Assembly: GCA_038380435.1 (NCBI GenBank)
Contig: JAWZYU010000019.1
Location: 20,671,801 to 20,735,800, forward strand
From: Ryuthela nishihirai
Taxonomy: Eukaryota; Arthropoda; Arachnida; Araneae; Heptathelidae
Length of the DNA: 64,000 nt
Direction: 5' to 3'
In this document: positions 31,280 through 41,645 of the stretch, piece after piece
Numbering within the stretch: the first letter of the stretch is position 1
Layout of the letters: every line of letters begins with the position of its first letter
Notes under the pieces: model-generated
Told to the model about the DNA's origin: nothing
The model's input: only the letters and a program-made list of their open reading frames with translations
The model's database searches: none
Translations under genes and position numbers: made by a program

Positions 31280-31475
31280 GTAAATCACCATCTGGTTGGA
31301 GGAGACAGGTGGCTATCCTCCAAATCGGTAAAAAGCAGTAGAGGCAACACGTGGTGACCATAAGACCTCCATCCCACTTATGATGAGACCCCATGTCTTC
31401 AGAAAAGGAAATTTCTTCCCCACTTTCTCTGTTGTTGAAACTCCTAAACAAACTCAGTACATAAGACTGTTGCAC
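31280..31475 (-). CDS. Possible first coding exon of an unknown gene
   Basis: A minus-strand frame opens at an alternative or in-frame ATG (31475 region; a second ATG gives MGSHHKWDGGLMV) and runs 65 codons to a GTGAGT donor (minus strand; plus 31274-31279). It includes ISFSEDMGSHHKWDGG, the hydrophobic stretch TTCCLYCFLPIWRIA and CLLQPDGDL. No domain is recognisable. Codon content and the local GC rise toward the presumed promoter side are unlike the flanking repeats, and no other copy occurs in the window. It might be a host exon or chance; nothing downstream confirms an acceptor. Confidence 0.25.
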
Positions 31476-31499
31476 AGCCCCTTTGGGTGCGCGTGCGGC

Positions 31500-31640
31500 T
31501 CCTGTGTTGCTGGGTTACTAGGAGTAACAACGCTGGACACGAACTCTCGGCGGAAGCGGCGCTGACGTCGATATTTAGTGGTGGTCACGTGAATGCGCGA
31601 ACTGTTAGCTTCTTCTTAGCGATATAAACTAAAGGCTACA
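31500..31640 (-). promoter_or_regulatory. GC/CpG-rich patch, possible promoter of the 31280 exon
   Basis: Within an AT-rich window this stretch carries several CpGs, a CRE-like TGACGTC (about 31563) and a CACGTG E-box (31585-31590). Its position 5' of the minus-strand open exon would suit a promoter. Inference only. Confidence 0.2.
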
Positions 31641-32047
31641 ATCGTCAGCTAATGCGATGGCTTCTGGGATTTATCGTTGTGTGTGTGTGGGGGGGAAATG
31701 GAGCAGATGGTGACTGAAAATGTCTTCGGGACACGTACCGTGCATTTTTGTTTTTGTTTTTTTCTTTTAATAAAAGCTTTTACGCAAGAAAATCTAAATA
31801 ATATAATAATAATATTTATTTGCACAATATTTAATATATAGTTAATACATAGTCAAGTTCCACAAGAGTTAGTGTTTAACTCGCAAGTGGATATTTATAA
31901 AACATATATTTCTTGCAATCCTGAGTACATCAATATATATAAATATGTAAACGAAAAAAGCAATTTCATCCTCATGTAATATATAAATTTATCTCCTATT
32001 ACTCATATCTCATTTCAATGCAATCAGTTAATACAGTAAATAAAACA

Positions 32048-32731
32048 TCAGTCGCAATCTCCACCGTTCAACAACCATTTTCTTAGTTCTTTAGAGAAAT
32101 GTGTTTTATTATTTATAATTTTCATGTTATCTGGCAATGAGTTGAATAATTTTAAGCCACTATATCCATAATATTTTTTGAATAACTCTTTATTTGGTTT
32201 TGGAATGCAAAAATCCTGAGCCACTACCGCTCTTGTAAAATATTTATTAACAACTACATCAAATTTGTCCTTATTATGAAATACATGCTTTGCTAAAGCC
32301 ATTTGGTGTATTTGTTTTAAGTTGAGTATTTCAAGTTTTTTGAAACTTTGCTCAGACGAATCGTACTTTCTTTTAAATGTCATAATCTTTACTATATATT
32401 TTTGCAATTGCTGCAATTGATTTAAATAACATGAAGATGCTCCTCCCCAAATTAGAATTGCATACTGTATTCTGGAAAAGATTAACGCATAATATGCGTT
32501 CTTTAAAATTCCTATATTCATCATATCTCTTAAAAGATACATTTTGGGAATTATTTGTTTGATTTTCAGTGCTACGTTTTGAACATGATCATACCAGGTT
32601 CGATAACAGTCGAAATTAACTCCTAAATATTTTAATGCTTTAGTACTTTTAATCCTTGGGCAAGAACAGTTTAAAGACCCAACTTTTTCTTGTTCGAAAA
32701 ACTTACTCATATGATATACTAAATCTCTCAT
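32048..32731 (-). pseudogene. LINE ORF2 C-terminal region
   Basis: The frame runs 227 codons to a stop at 32048. It starts after a repeat expansion, with DLVYHMSKFFEQEKV. KALKYLGVNFDCYRTWYDHV is the block that follows the reverse transcriptase palm in LINEs (LG-x-x-x-D). AYYALIFSRIQYAILIWGGA is the usual 'uYG-x-x-x-S-x-l-x-Y-a-i-x-x-W' thumb segment, and LKLFNSLPDNMK with a basic end closes the protein. It should continue the reverse transcriptase frame at 32877 but is out of register and separated by a triplicated short motif (32725-32812). Confidence 0.8.
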
Positions 32732-32812
32732 ATGATATACTAAATCTCATCATATGATCATGATATCATATGAGTGATCATCATAAAATCACTCATATGA
32801 TATACTAAATCT
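32725..32812. repeat. Short repeat expansion inside the LINE
   Basis: The ~20-bp motif 'catatgatatactaaatctc' (or close) occurs three times, with an AT palindrome ('catatgatcatgatatcatatg') between copies two and three. On the minus strand it encodes DLVYHMS repeatedly; an intact relative would be expected to have it once. Confidence 0.85.
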
Positions 32813-32876
32813 CCAAGATCTCTATACTTTCCCCTAACAGTATTAAAATACACATATTTCGTTTTATTTACATTTA

Positions 32877-33869
32877 TTAATAATTAATTTTTTGGAACCA
32901 AGTTTGAAGTGTTCTTAAGTCTTCAGTAATATTGATTAATAGTTCATCATCAGTTTTATCACAGTAAACCAAGGCAGTGTCATCTGCAAACGAAATAATC
33001 TTACCTTTGAATTTGGTGTGTAATAGATCGTTCACATATATTAAGAATAACTGTGGTCCCAAAACAGAACCCTGTGGAACACCATAACGAATTGATATTT
33101 TTTTACTCAAAACGTCTCCTATTTTTACTTGTTGTGTTCTACCCTTCAAATACGAATCAAACCATCTCAGTGACAGTACCCTTATACCAATAACCTTTAA
33201 TTTATTTAGTAAAATATCAATAGACAGGGAGTCAAAAGCTTTAGACATGTCCAGAAACAAGACCACCACTCGTTCATTTTTATTGAGACCATTATATATT
33301 AATTTAACTACTTCAGCTGTAGCATCAGCTGTACCTTTATTTTTCCTAAACCCGTACTGGTGTTCCCATAGTATAGTATATTTAGTAAGGTAATTATTTA
33401 ACCTTAAATGCATTAACTTTTCAAATAATTTTGAGAAAACAGTTTGTATTGAAATAGGCCTATAATTCTCTACAAACATTTTATCACCATTTTTATAAAT
33501 GGGGGTAACCAACGAATTCATAAGCGAAGATGGGAAAAATCCACTTGCAAGTGACAAATTGTAACACTTCAGTAAAATTCCAGATATTACACTGATCACT
33601 CTCTGTAACATGTAGACCGAGAAGTTATCATCACCTGAAGATTTGTTTAATTTAAGCCTAAAGGCTGTCTGAATTAATTCACTTTCACTAATCGGTAACC
33701 AGGCCATTGAATTTACTCTGTAGTATTTCACATCGTCCGATGTGTTTTCACATGTGTCTTCCTTTGTAACGTTTTTTATTAGATCATCTACCACATTGAT
33801 GTAATAATCATTAAAGGCGTCGGCGATTATTATTTTTATCATTAAAGGTATCGTGTATTCTTTCACCAA
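32877..33869 (-). pseudogene. LINE reverse transcriptase domain (Jockey-like)
   Basis: 330 open codons carry a full set of reverse transcriptase motifs: KSSGDDNFSVYML at 76-88, ENYRPIS at 134-140, QYGFRK at 171-176, motif A LDMSKAFD at 206-213 with its catalytic Asp, motif B GVPQGSVLGP at 263-272 and motif C FADD at 294-297 with both catalytic Asps. The enzyme would copy the element's RNA at a nicked target site. The frame stops at WFQKINY; one base out of register the sequence continues as NVNKTKYVYFNTVRGKYRDL, so a frameshift is the lesion. At the N-terminal side it overlaps the preceding frame by 59 bases, again a shift, in an A-rich run near 33830. All active-site residues remain. Confidence 0.9.
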
Positions 33870-34425
33870 TTTGGATTTCTTTTAATAGATTTTTATTATT
33901 ATATTTACCAGTTAATTCATTAATAATTTTCCACTGCTGTTTAGAGTCATTGCCTGCCGAAAGAACTTTATTTTTGTAATAGTTATTTTTAGCGATTCTT
34001 AATTTATTAGTTAAGCTGTTACGGAGAAGGGTGAATCTATCCTTAATTTCCTTGTATTCCTCATTATTACATGGACAACTTTTAAGCCTTTTATATAATT
34101 TGTTCTTTTTTGTAATTAATTGAAGTGTTTCGTCTGTGACCCATGGTTTTAATATTTTCTTTTTGGTGCTTGGCAAATATTTCAGCTTTGTACATTCTCT
34201 AACAGACATATTAATTTGATCAAAAATGGAATCGCAATATCTTTGATCATCGTTAATAACATCTGTACCCAACTTTATATTCTTTAATTTTAATTCAAGT
34301 TCTTTAAAATTAGTAACATATTTTCTATCTTCCTCGGTACCTTTTTCTATTACGTTTCTTTTTAGTTGACACAAAATTTGTAAATCGTCGTGTCCTCCAT
34401 GTATCAATTTTCTCCAGTAGCTCCC
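33811..34425 (-). pseudogene. LINE ORF2 linker between endonuclease and reverse transcriptase
   Basis: About 200 codons in one frame include STKKKILKPWVTDETLQLI, NKLYKRLKSCP and LRIAKNNYYKNKVLSAGND followed by SKQQWKIINELTGK. 'W-t-e-l' followed by 'K-x-l-y-k' and 'K-x-x-W-k-x-i-n' is the usual layout of the region between the endonuclease and the reverse transcriptase in Jockey-type LINEs. The open frame extends upstream of 34425 only by reading through unrelated SINE1 sequence (to 34572), so the LINE start is set at the change of similarity. Confidence 0.78.
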
Positions 34426-34655
34426 ATAAGAAAGGGGGACACCAACGGGCTTGGAAAGGACCCTGTCCATCGGATGGAGCATTAAGTCGGGGTCCGTGTG
34501 CAGGAGTCGTCTGATAACCTTAAAGGGAATTTTCCATTTCTTAACAGTGGTCAAAGGAATCTCCTTTATCAACCTTCTCTAAAACCCTTGGGGATCATTG
34601 TGACCTGGCCATTAGCCAGTTTCAAAGGGCAAACATTCAGCGTAACCCAATGTTA
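34426..34655 (+). mobile_element. SINE1 old fragment
   Basis: 'gacaccaacgggcttggaaa' leads to 'attgtgacctggccattagc'. Strongly diverged, joined directly to the truncated 5' end of the LINE. Confidence 0.78.
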
Positions 34656-34699
34656 CAGGATTGGCACGATACCATGTCAAACTGTGTGGTTGAATTTGA

Positions 34700-35231
34700 T
34701 TATGTTACCTCTGAGCGGTACTCAAAAGTAAAAATTATCCATCAAGGCTAGTCAGCTCATTTTGTGCAAAAAAAAGTGCCGGTCAGAGCTTAGGAATTAA
34801 TAATGTACGAAATGCAAAAAATGTCGCTTGATATTTGGAAGATCTAAAAAAAGAGAGCTAAAAGTCGAATTTAGAAACGGTGGAGATGGGGTTAAAATTT
34901 TAACTTGGTATTTGGGGACTTAGAAATGGAACTTAGCTTTAGGTGGGGCTTAATAATGGAACTTGACCGTTGCGATTTAATCTATAATTTTTGTGTTTCA
35001 CACGCTCTTTATGAGAAATTTATTTTGTTTAAAGATTTGTTTAAACTATTATGTGAAGTCGTTCAAAATTACTATGCACGCCCAGCAGGGCTCAATGGAA
35101 TCAACTGATATAGTTAACAGAATTGAAATTTAATTCTCACACAAATCGCACTTTTTACATGACGATGCGGGTCATTGTTGGACGGAGGTTTGCTCGGTTG
35201 ATCAGGCTCTTTTTCTCCACTACTAGCCACT
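34700..35231. other. Unassigned sequence with a tiny SINE1 scrap
   Basis: 'gttacctctgagcggtactc' at 34704-34723 and 'gtgcaaaaaaaagtgccggt' at 34765-34784 are SINE1 tail pieces in opposite orientations. The rest is unassigned. Confidence 0.5.
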
Positions 35232-35337
35232 TTATCCTTGGTGAGATAGTAGCACCGATGGGCTTGGAAAGGTCGCCGTCCGCAAGATTAGAGTACACCA
35301 CGTGTGGGAGAACAATACCCTGTGCACGTTAAAGTGG
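35232..35337 (+). mobile_element. SINE1 fragment (middle)
   Basis: 'caccgatgggcttggaaagg' leads to 'aataccctgtgcacgttaaa', where it breaks into the minisatellite. Confidence 0.82.
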
Positions 35338-35545
35338 TATCCGGAAATTTGTTCGATATTTGTTCGTCGGAAATTTGTTCGACAACATTTGTTCGCCGGA
35401 AATTTGTTCGACGGAATTTTGCTTGATGGAAATTTGTTCGAAACGGAAACTTGTTCGATGGAAATTTGTTCGAAAACGGAATCTTGTTCGACGGAAATGT
35501 GTTCGAAACGAAAATTTGTTCGAAATGAAAGTTATTTGATCAATA
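35338..35545. repeat. Irregular 15-17-bp minisatellite, about 12 units
   Basis: Variants of 'cggaaatttgttcga' follow one another with 2-3-base length changes. One isolated unit ('gatggaaatttgttcga') also lies at 36430-36446, directly after the SINE1 at 36156-36423. Confidence 0.9.
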
Positions 35546-35710
35546 TTTTGCCGACAGCTTGAGAGGCCGATAGGTGGCGTTCTCCTCAATAAAATCTTTT
35601 CTGCTTGCAAAAGAAAAGGCTTCGTTTTAGATTAGGTTGAATAAAACATTTGTTTCCCAGACAATCTAGGTACCGTTTAATTTCTTCCAGTTTCTATTAT
35701 TCTTATAAGC

Positions 35711-35900
35711 TAGGCCGAGTGGTTAGCATACTTGACAACTGATAAAAGAGACCTGGGTTCGAGGCCCGGATAAGGCATGGATGTTTGTATCGTTTTTCTG
35801 CTGAAGTCCCGCCATTCTCACAGACCTTCTAGTGTGGCTTATAAACTGACAGGCTCCTGTCAGACCTTTGTGGCAAGCAGCTGCTTCAGGGGATATTTTT
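35711..35900 (+). mobile_element. SINE2 copy 2
   Basis: The head 'taggccgagtggttagcata' with B box GGTTCGAGGCCC leads to 'aagcagctgcttcaggggat'. Confidence 0.87.
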
Positions 35901-36155
35901 TTTATACTCAGATCTTTGAAGTAGAGAAATTATGTTTGAAATTTAAATCTAGATTAATTTTTAAAATTATATACGTCATTCCTAATAGTGAGACCCAGAC
36001 GTATATATGGATATGCTCTTACATTTAGATTATGCTCCTTATTTTTTATATATGGATCTGCCCTTATATTTAGGGGCAGGACCAAGTGATCGAATCGAGC
36101 CAGATAAATTATACTAAACCACGGCGTTCCAGTTTGTTCTACATTTCTTCGATGG

Positions 36156-36423
36156 GTTGGGTTACCTCTGAGCGGCATTTTATTTTTTGCACACCATGGG
36201 CTAAATGGCCAGGTCACATGGACCCCGAAGGCTCAAAGAAGGTTGGGGGAGAGGACCCACTGGAACAACTGTTGGGAGACTGCTGTCAAGGCCATCCAGC
36301 GTGTTCTTTAACGTGCACAAAGTATGCTCTCCCGCACACGGTGTCACGGCTTAACGTCCAGCTGGGACTCGAACCTGGGAACTACAGATTACGAGTCTGG
36401 CGCGCTACCGACTGAACCACCCC
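36156..36423 (-). mobile_element. SINE1 with internal deletion and 11-bp target duplication
   Basis: It has both ends of SINE1 but lacks about 100 bp in the middle; 'cacggcttaacgtcc' joins directly to 'agctgggactcgaacctggg'. The flanks TTCTTCGATGG (36145-36155) and TTCTACGATGG (36424-36434) differ by one base. Confidence 0.92.
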
Positions 36424-36434
36424 TTCTACGATGG

Positions 36435-36863
36435 AAATTTGTTCGAGAGGAAATGTAATCAACAAGCATTTATTCGAACATAAATATTTTCTACACATTT
36501 TATTAAAATTTCGTTTTTTTTTTCGGCAATAAAAATGACATTTTTCGCATTTTGTTTTTGAAATTTTGCATTTATTTAGCGTTTTTATCTCGAAATATCG
36601 CATTTATCAGCACAAATATAAATTGTATGGGACAGGGGAATATATGACAGTATATTGACAGGGCTGAATTTTTTTTTTCTAAACTCGAAAGCCATAGAAT
36701 AATGTTTTTTGATATATTGATTAAAGAAATAAACTGTCGGTGTTAACCTTTCCGAAATATATCACAACTTTTAGCCAGTTTCATAAAAACCAGCACCGTA
36801 GTACCACATTTCTCGGAAAAGCTTTTGAGTAGAATATAATGAAACACTGTTCATTTGCTGTGG
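36435..36863. other. Unassigned AT-rich sequence
   Basis: Nothing recognised apart from one minisatellite unit at 36430-36446. Confidence 0.45.
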
Positions 36864-36865
36864 TA

Positions 36866-37079
36866 CAGTCGCTCAAAAAAGCATCCGAACACTATGGTTG
36901 ATTACAAAATTCAGAAAAAATATCTGGCAACGATTTTTTTAGAAATTAGTGATCTGGTAACCTTCGTGTCACGTGACACGAAAGTTGCCAGATCACTAAT
37001 TTCTAAAAAAATCGTTGCCAGATATTTTTTCTGAATTCTCTAATCAACCATAGTGTTCGGATACTTTTTTGAGCGACTG
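36866..37079. mobile_element. MITE B copy 5
   Basis: 214-bp fold-back, TA at 36864-36865 and 37080-37081, few differences from copy 1. Confidence 0.93.
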
Positions 37080-37081
37080 TA

Positions 37082-37784
37082 CTATAAATCAAGTGTCAAA
37101 CATTATTTGGTTTGCGAATGTATAAATTGTACAAAAGAGAATGCGAGTAACTTAATATTAAGTAAAGTGACGTTAATCTTCCATGTATAAATATTTTCCA
37201 AAAGAAGTCACCATACTCTTGTTTAAGAGAAAATCTGCTTTTTTTTAAATGAAAAACTGGAAAATGTTCTTAGTGGCTGAAATGCGAAGGCAAATATTTT
37301 CCCTGCAATTTTGTAAAGATTCACAAGCATCAGAATAAAATGCTCTGATGTATCGTTAAACGATATCTAAATTCGCAGACTCATCTGCTAGTTTGAAAAA
37401 GCAAATGTAATCTTACTCTCATTAAAAATCTACCTTACAATAACATGATAATGGGTGTCTGTTTTCTTTTTTCGTTACTAGAAGATTGTCCATAAAATAA
37501 AAATATTTTTAACTCTCAAATATTTTTACTACGTTGAGGAGATTATAATTATTTTCTTACTCTAATAACGAAAAAAAATCATAGAAATCTTAAAAAGCAC
37601 TAAGTTAATAAGTGTACTTAGGATGTATAAAAAAAGTTCAATAGAGCAACTGAAAAATTACTCTGATTCAGGTGGGAGCAAACTACAATAATATGTTCGA
37701 CATTTGGCCATGTCTTCCCCCTTTGGGAATGAGTATGTGTAATGGATGCAAAAAAAATATTAAACTTATTTACATTTCAATGCA
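37082..37784. other. Unassigned AT-rich sequence
   Basis: Nothing recognised. Confidence 0.45.
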
Positions 37785-38135
37785 TTTTTCAAGAAATTTT
37801 TAAAGACTTGTAAAACAAGGGGAAAATCTTGTACTGCATTAGAAAACCACCCTCCTGCTCACTCTTTACGTTTGTCTGACTCGATTGTATTTCCTGCTCC
37901 CCCCGCCTCCTTTTTTTTTCTAGATCAGAGCCCGAATGTGCATATTTCACACATTTTTCAAGAAATTTTAAAGACCTCTAAAGCGGAGGGGAAAATGTTA
38001 TACTTCAATGTAAAGCCAGTCTCTTGCCTTCCCCTTTTTTTTACCTTTTTCGGCTCCGTTGAGTGACTTGCACTCGCCCCCCCCCCCCATTTTTTTCCCA
38101 TACTCTTTATATTTTTTCAGATCCTGGCCTGAATG
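37785..38135. repeat. Repeat R, two units
   Basis: 'catttttcaagaaatttt' followed by 'aaagacttgtaaaacaagg' recurs near 37955 ('catttttcaagaaattttaa'), and each unit ends in a C-rich stretch and 'ttctagatcagagcccgaat' or 'ttcagatcctggcctgaatg'. Same layout as 9342-9660. Confidence 0.6.
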
Positions 38136-39035
38136 ATGCTGATATGATATCTCGTGATTATATGTGTACACTGCACAATTAAATTAAGAAAACGATAAAA
38201 CAAAGGTGTTTCTATTTCATTAAAAATGTTTTCCTAATTTTTTTTCCAAAATATGTTTTTAAGAAGGGAGAAGAGGCTCAAAAAATAAGTATCGCGAGAA
38301 GGCCCAGTCACCTTGCTGCGTCACTGTTAGGAACCCTGTCACTGAGTTAGGATACCATTATAACAGAATAAGAAATACAATCAAGGATTTAGAAACCATT
38401 GCGCGGAATATGCATTAAAAAGATTTTGTCAGAATGTATCATTTGTTTAGTCCAAAAAATTTTACGGATATTTAGTTCATGGTGCAGTCTTTCATCTCGA
38501 ACAGATGTATTTAATTTTAACAATAAACAACGTAGGTAAAGCAAAATAAAAATAACACGGAATTTGGTAACCTTGCCTCAGTTCAATTAGACTGCCAAGC
38601 ATTGCTTTAGTTGTGATTGAGGCAGTGGTCAAACAAACTCTCAAGTTTGATGAGCATAGTCAGTATACTTTGTATACACTTAAAGTATGCTTTGTATATT
38701 TTGAACAGTATATTGTTAATGATAGGGCATGTCCTTGTACGAGAAGTCCTGGAAAATCCAGGAGTAGGATTCTTTGCCCGAAGTGTTGCGAATTATTAGA
38801 AAACCAAAGTCGGCAATCCAATGAAGCTTTTTGGAAAATTTAATTACCAGAATTAACATCCAAGAGCAAAAAGAAAGTTCTATAATACGTTGTTTTTAAA
38901 AACGCTCCTCACATCTATTGCAGACTAAAGGTCGAATGGAATTAGGGAAAAATAAAACAAGATTAGAAATAGTTCGCTTTACCCAATAACATGAAAAGAT
39001 CATACTATGTAGCACACAAAAACTATAATATAGAT
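38136..39035. other. Unassigned AT-rich sequence
   Basis: No gene recognised. Confidence 0.45.
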
Positions 39036-39230
39036 CAGCGGTTCTCAATCTTTTATGCTTCACGTACCCCCTGAAAATATGTATGCAACTGGCGTACCCC
39101 TTATATAGATAGATAAATCTATAGTTATAGTATAACAATTGGAATAAAACTTGGTTACTAGATCTAGCGACTTTTGAGCTCTCACGACGTACCCCAAAAT
39201 TTTTTACCCCTACCCCACGTTGAGAACCCC
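39036..39230. mobile_element. hAT-like non-autonomous element, copy 3, short form
   Basis: CAGCGGTTCTCAATC at the left and 'cacgttgagaacccc' at the right, with 'gagctctcacgacgtacccc' inside. It lies 10 bp before the tandem array of the same family. Confidence 0.85.
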
Positions 39231-39240
39231 TTCTCCACTG

Positions 39241-40605
39241 CAGCGGTTCTCAACCTTTTATGCTTCACTTATGTGTATGTAACTGGCGTACCCCTCGCAT
39301 AGATAGATAAAACTATAATTATAGTATAACAATGGGAATAAAATAAAACATATATATCAGTGGTTCTCAACCTTTTATGCTTCGCGTTACCCCCTGGAAA
39401 TGTGTATGTAACTGGCGTACCCCTTGTATAGATAGATAAAACTACAGTTATAGTATAACAATGGGAATAAAATAAAACATATATATATATATCAGTGGTT
39501 CTCAACCTTTTACGCTTCACGTACCCCCTGGAAATGTGTATGTAACTGTCGTACTCCTTGTATAGATAGATAAAACTATACTTATAGTATAACAATAGGA
39601 ATAAAATAAAACATATATATCAGTGGTTATCAACCTTTTATGCTTCACGTACCCCCTGGAAATGTGTTTGTACTGGCGTACCCCTTGTGTAGATAGATAA
39701 AACTATAGTTATAGTATAACAATGGGAATAAAATAAAACATATATATATATCAGTGGTTCTCAACCTTTTACGCTTCACGTACCCCCTGGAAATGTGTAT
39801 GTAACTGTCGTACCCCTTGTATAGATAGATAAAACTATACTTATAGTATAACAATGGGAATAAAATAAAACATATATATCAGTGGTTCACAACCTTTTAT
39901 GCTTCACATACCCCCTGGAAATGTGTTTGTAACTGGCGTACCACTTGTATAGATAGATAAAACTATAGTTATAGTATAACAATGCGAATAATATATATAT
40001 ATATCAGTGGTTCTCAATCTTTTATGCTTTACGTATCCCCTGGAAATGTGTTTGTAACTGTCGTACCCCTTGTATAGATAGATAAAACTATAGTTATAGT
40101 ATAACAATGAGAATAAAATAAAACATATATATATATATCAGTGGTTCTCAACCTTTTATGCTTCACGTACCCCCTGGAAATGTGTTTGTAACTGGCGTAC
40201 CCCTTGTATTGATAGATAAAACTATAGTTATAGTATAACAATGGGAATAAAATAAAACATATATATCAGTGGTTCTCAACCTTTTATGCTTCACGTACCC
40301 CCTGGAAATGTGTTTATAACTGGCGTACCCCTTGTGTAGATAGATAAAACTATAGTTATAGTATAACAATGGGAATAAAATAAAACATATATATCAGTTT
40401 TTCTCAACCTTTTATGCTTCACGTACCCCCTGGAAATGTGTTTGTAACTGGCGTACCCCTTGTATAGATAGATAAATCTATAGTTATAGTATAACAAGGG
40501 GAATAAAATAAAACATATGTATATATAACGTATATCTAGCGACTTTTGAGCTCTGACGGCGTACCCCAAAAAATTTTACCGCGTACCCCACATTGAGAAC
40601 CCCTA
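39241..40605. repeat. Tandem array of a hAT-like left end, ten units, with one right end
   Basis: Units begin with CAG(t/c)GGTTCTCAACC-like sequence at 39241, 39358, 39493, 39621, 39752, 39880, 40005, 40139, 40267 and 40395 (117-135 bp apart). Each runs through 'cttcacgtaccccctgg', 'gcgtaccccttgtatagat' and 'tatagttatagtataac' to an (AT)n run, where the next unit starts. Length differences come mainly from the (AT)n. Only the tenth unit continues into the family's right half ('gagctctgacggcgtacccc' to 'acattgagaacccc'). Confidence 0.95.
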
Positions 40606-40879
40606 CTTTAAAGTGAACTAATGGCATCTGTCGGACGAATAGAAAATGTGAAAATAATTTAATATTTTTTTGCAAAGTTTCCGGCCTTACTGGATTACTG
40701 ACCTCGATTTTTACCATATTCTGTTAAATATCGAGTCCAACCCAAACTTAGTGAAGAGCCACTAGGAAAAAAAAAACTATATTCTGAAAGGTCCGCAGGA
40801 AAAATTATCCATCTAAAAATGAAAAAATACAATTCTAATGAGTAATGAATTGCAAAAAACACTCTACTTTTTTGCAATT

Positions 40880-41170
40880 ATTAAAATATTTTGATTAAGA
40901 ACCAAAAAATACATTTTTGATGAGTACTATGAACTGATTATTATGCACCTAAAAGTATTTGGTCAAAAAATTTTCTAGAAAGGTATCAGAATCGTCATTT
41001 TCATTGTTTGTATTATATGCCTAGGTTTGGTATGAAAACTATTGGGATATGCGAAAAATACGAATCGTAACATTTCATCAATATTTATCCAACTCAAAAA
41101 GAATTATCTGTAAAAACAAAAAAGTGAATATCTACAGACGACAAAATGAAAACATTGGTGACTTTTTTTT
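40880..41170 (-). repeat. Repeat D, single unit
   Basis: Reversed, it contains 'gtcgtctgtagatattcac', 'ttggataaatattgatgaaa' and 'atcccaatagttttcata' in the order of the units at 22060-22716. Confidence 0.72.
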
Positions 41171-41362
41171 TTGAAAATGAACTAAAAATTCTGTGAGCTG
41201 TAATGAATTATGTTTGTATTCTTCCGCCAAAATCGTATTCCACTGTTGTCTGTCTTGAGACACTTTAATAAACTAACAATGGTTATGGATCTGGAAGAAG
41301 AATTCAAAGAATTCTTCGCTCATAAAAATTTATACAAAGCGTGAACAACTCAACCCATTCCG

Positions 41363-41462
41363 CTTGAGACGTTCTTACGTTCATCACATCAAATCTCTCA
41401 TTGGTATAGTTTCAATGAAGCTTAGCAGAAACGAGTTCAGGACGGGATCAATTTTACGAGCC
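41363..41462. repeat. 98-bp duplicated segment, copy 1
   Basis: 'gagacgttcttacgttcatc' through 'gacgggatcaattttacgag' is nearly identical (about two or three differences) to 44007-44102. Confidence 0.92.
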
Positions 41463-41645
41463 CGAGATCAAAGCTGTTGAATCCGATACTGCCTGAACCA
41501 TTTCTTCAATTATTGAGCCCGAGTCCATCCGAGCCTGAACCATTTCGTCATTATTGAGCCCGAGTCATTTCGTTAATTATTGAGCCCGAGTCTGAGCCCG
41601 GAATCCATTTCGTCTATTATTTGAGCCCGAGACCGATTTGGAGAA
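41456..41645. repeat. Irregular tandem repeat with 'gagcccgagt' motif
   Basis: 'tgagcccgagtc' and 'ccatttcgtcaattatt'-type blocks alternate four to five times with indels. Confidence 0.75.

Larger units (their letters stand above)
31797..34425 (-). mobile_element. LINE, Jockey-like, nearly complete ORF2 without endonuclease
   Basis: The minus strand holds the linker after the endonuclease (34425-33811), the reverse transcriptase (33869-32877), the thumb and C-terminal region (32731-32048), a short 3' UTR and an (ATT)n-type tail at 31797-31830. The 5' end stops abruptly against a SINE1 relic at about 34425. Coding capacity is broken by at least two small lesions. No RNase H domain is seen. 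Confidence 0.85.

Noticed and set aside
39269..40569. Series of minus-strand peptides with YNYSFIYLYKGYASY and HISRGYVKHKRLRT
   Set aside because: They are translations of the hAT-like tandem array, with the same sequence in every unit and no independent support.
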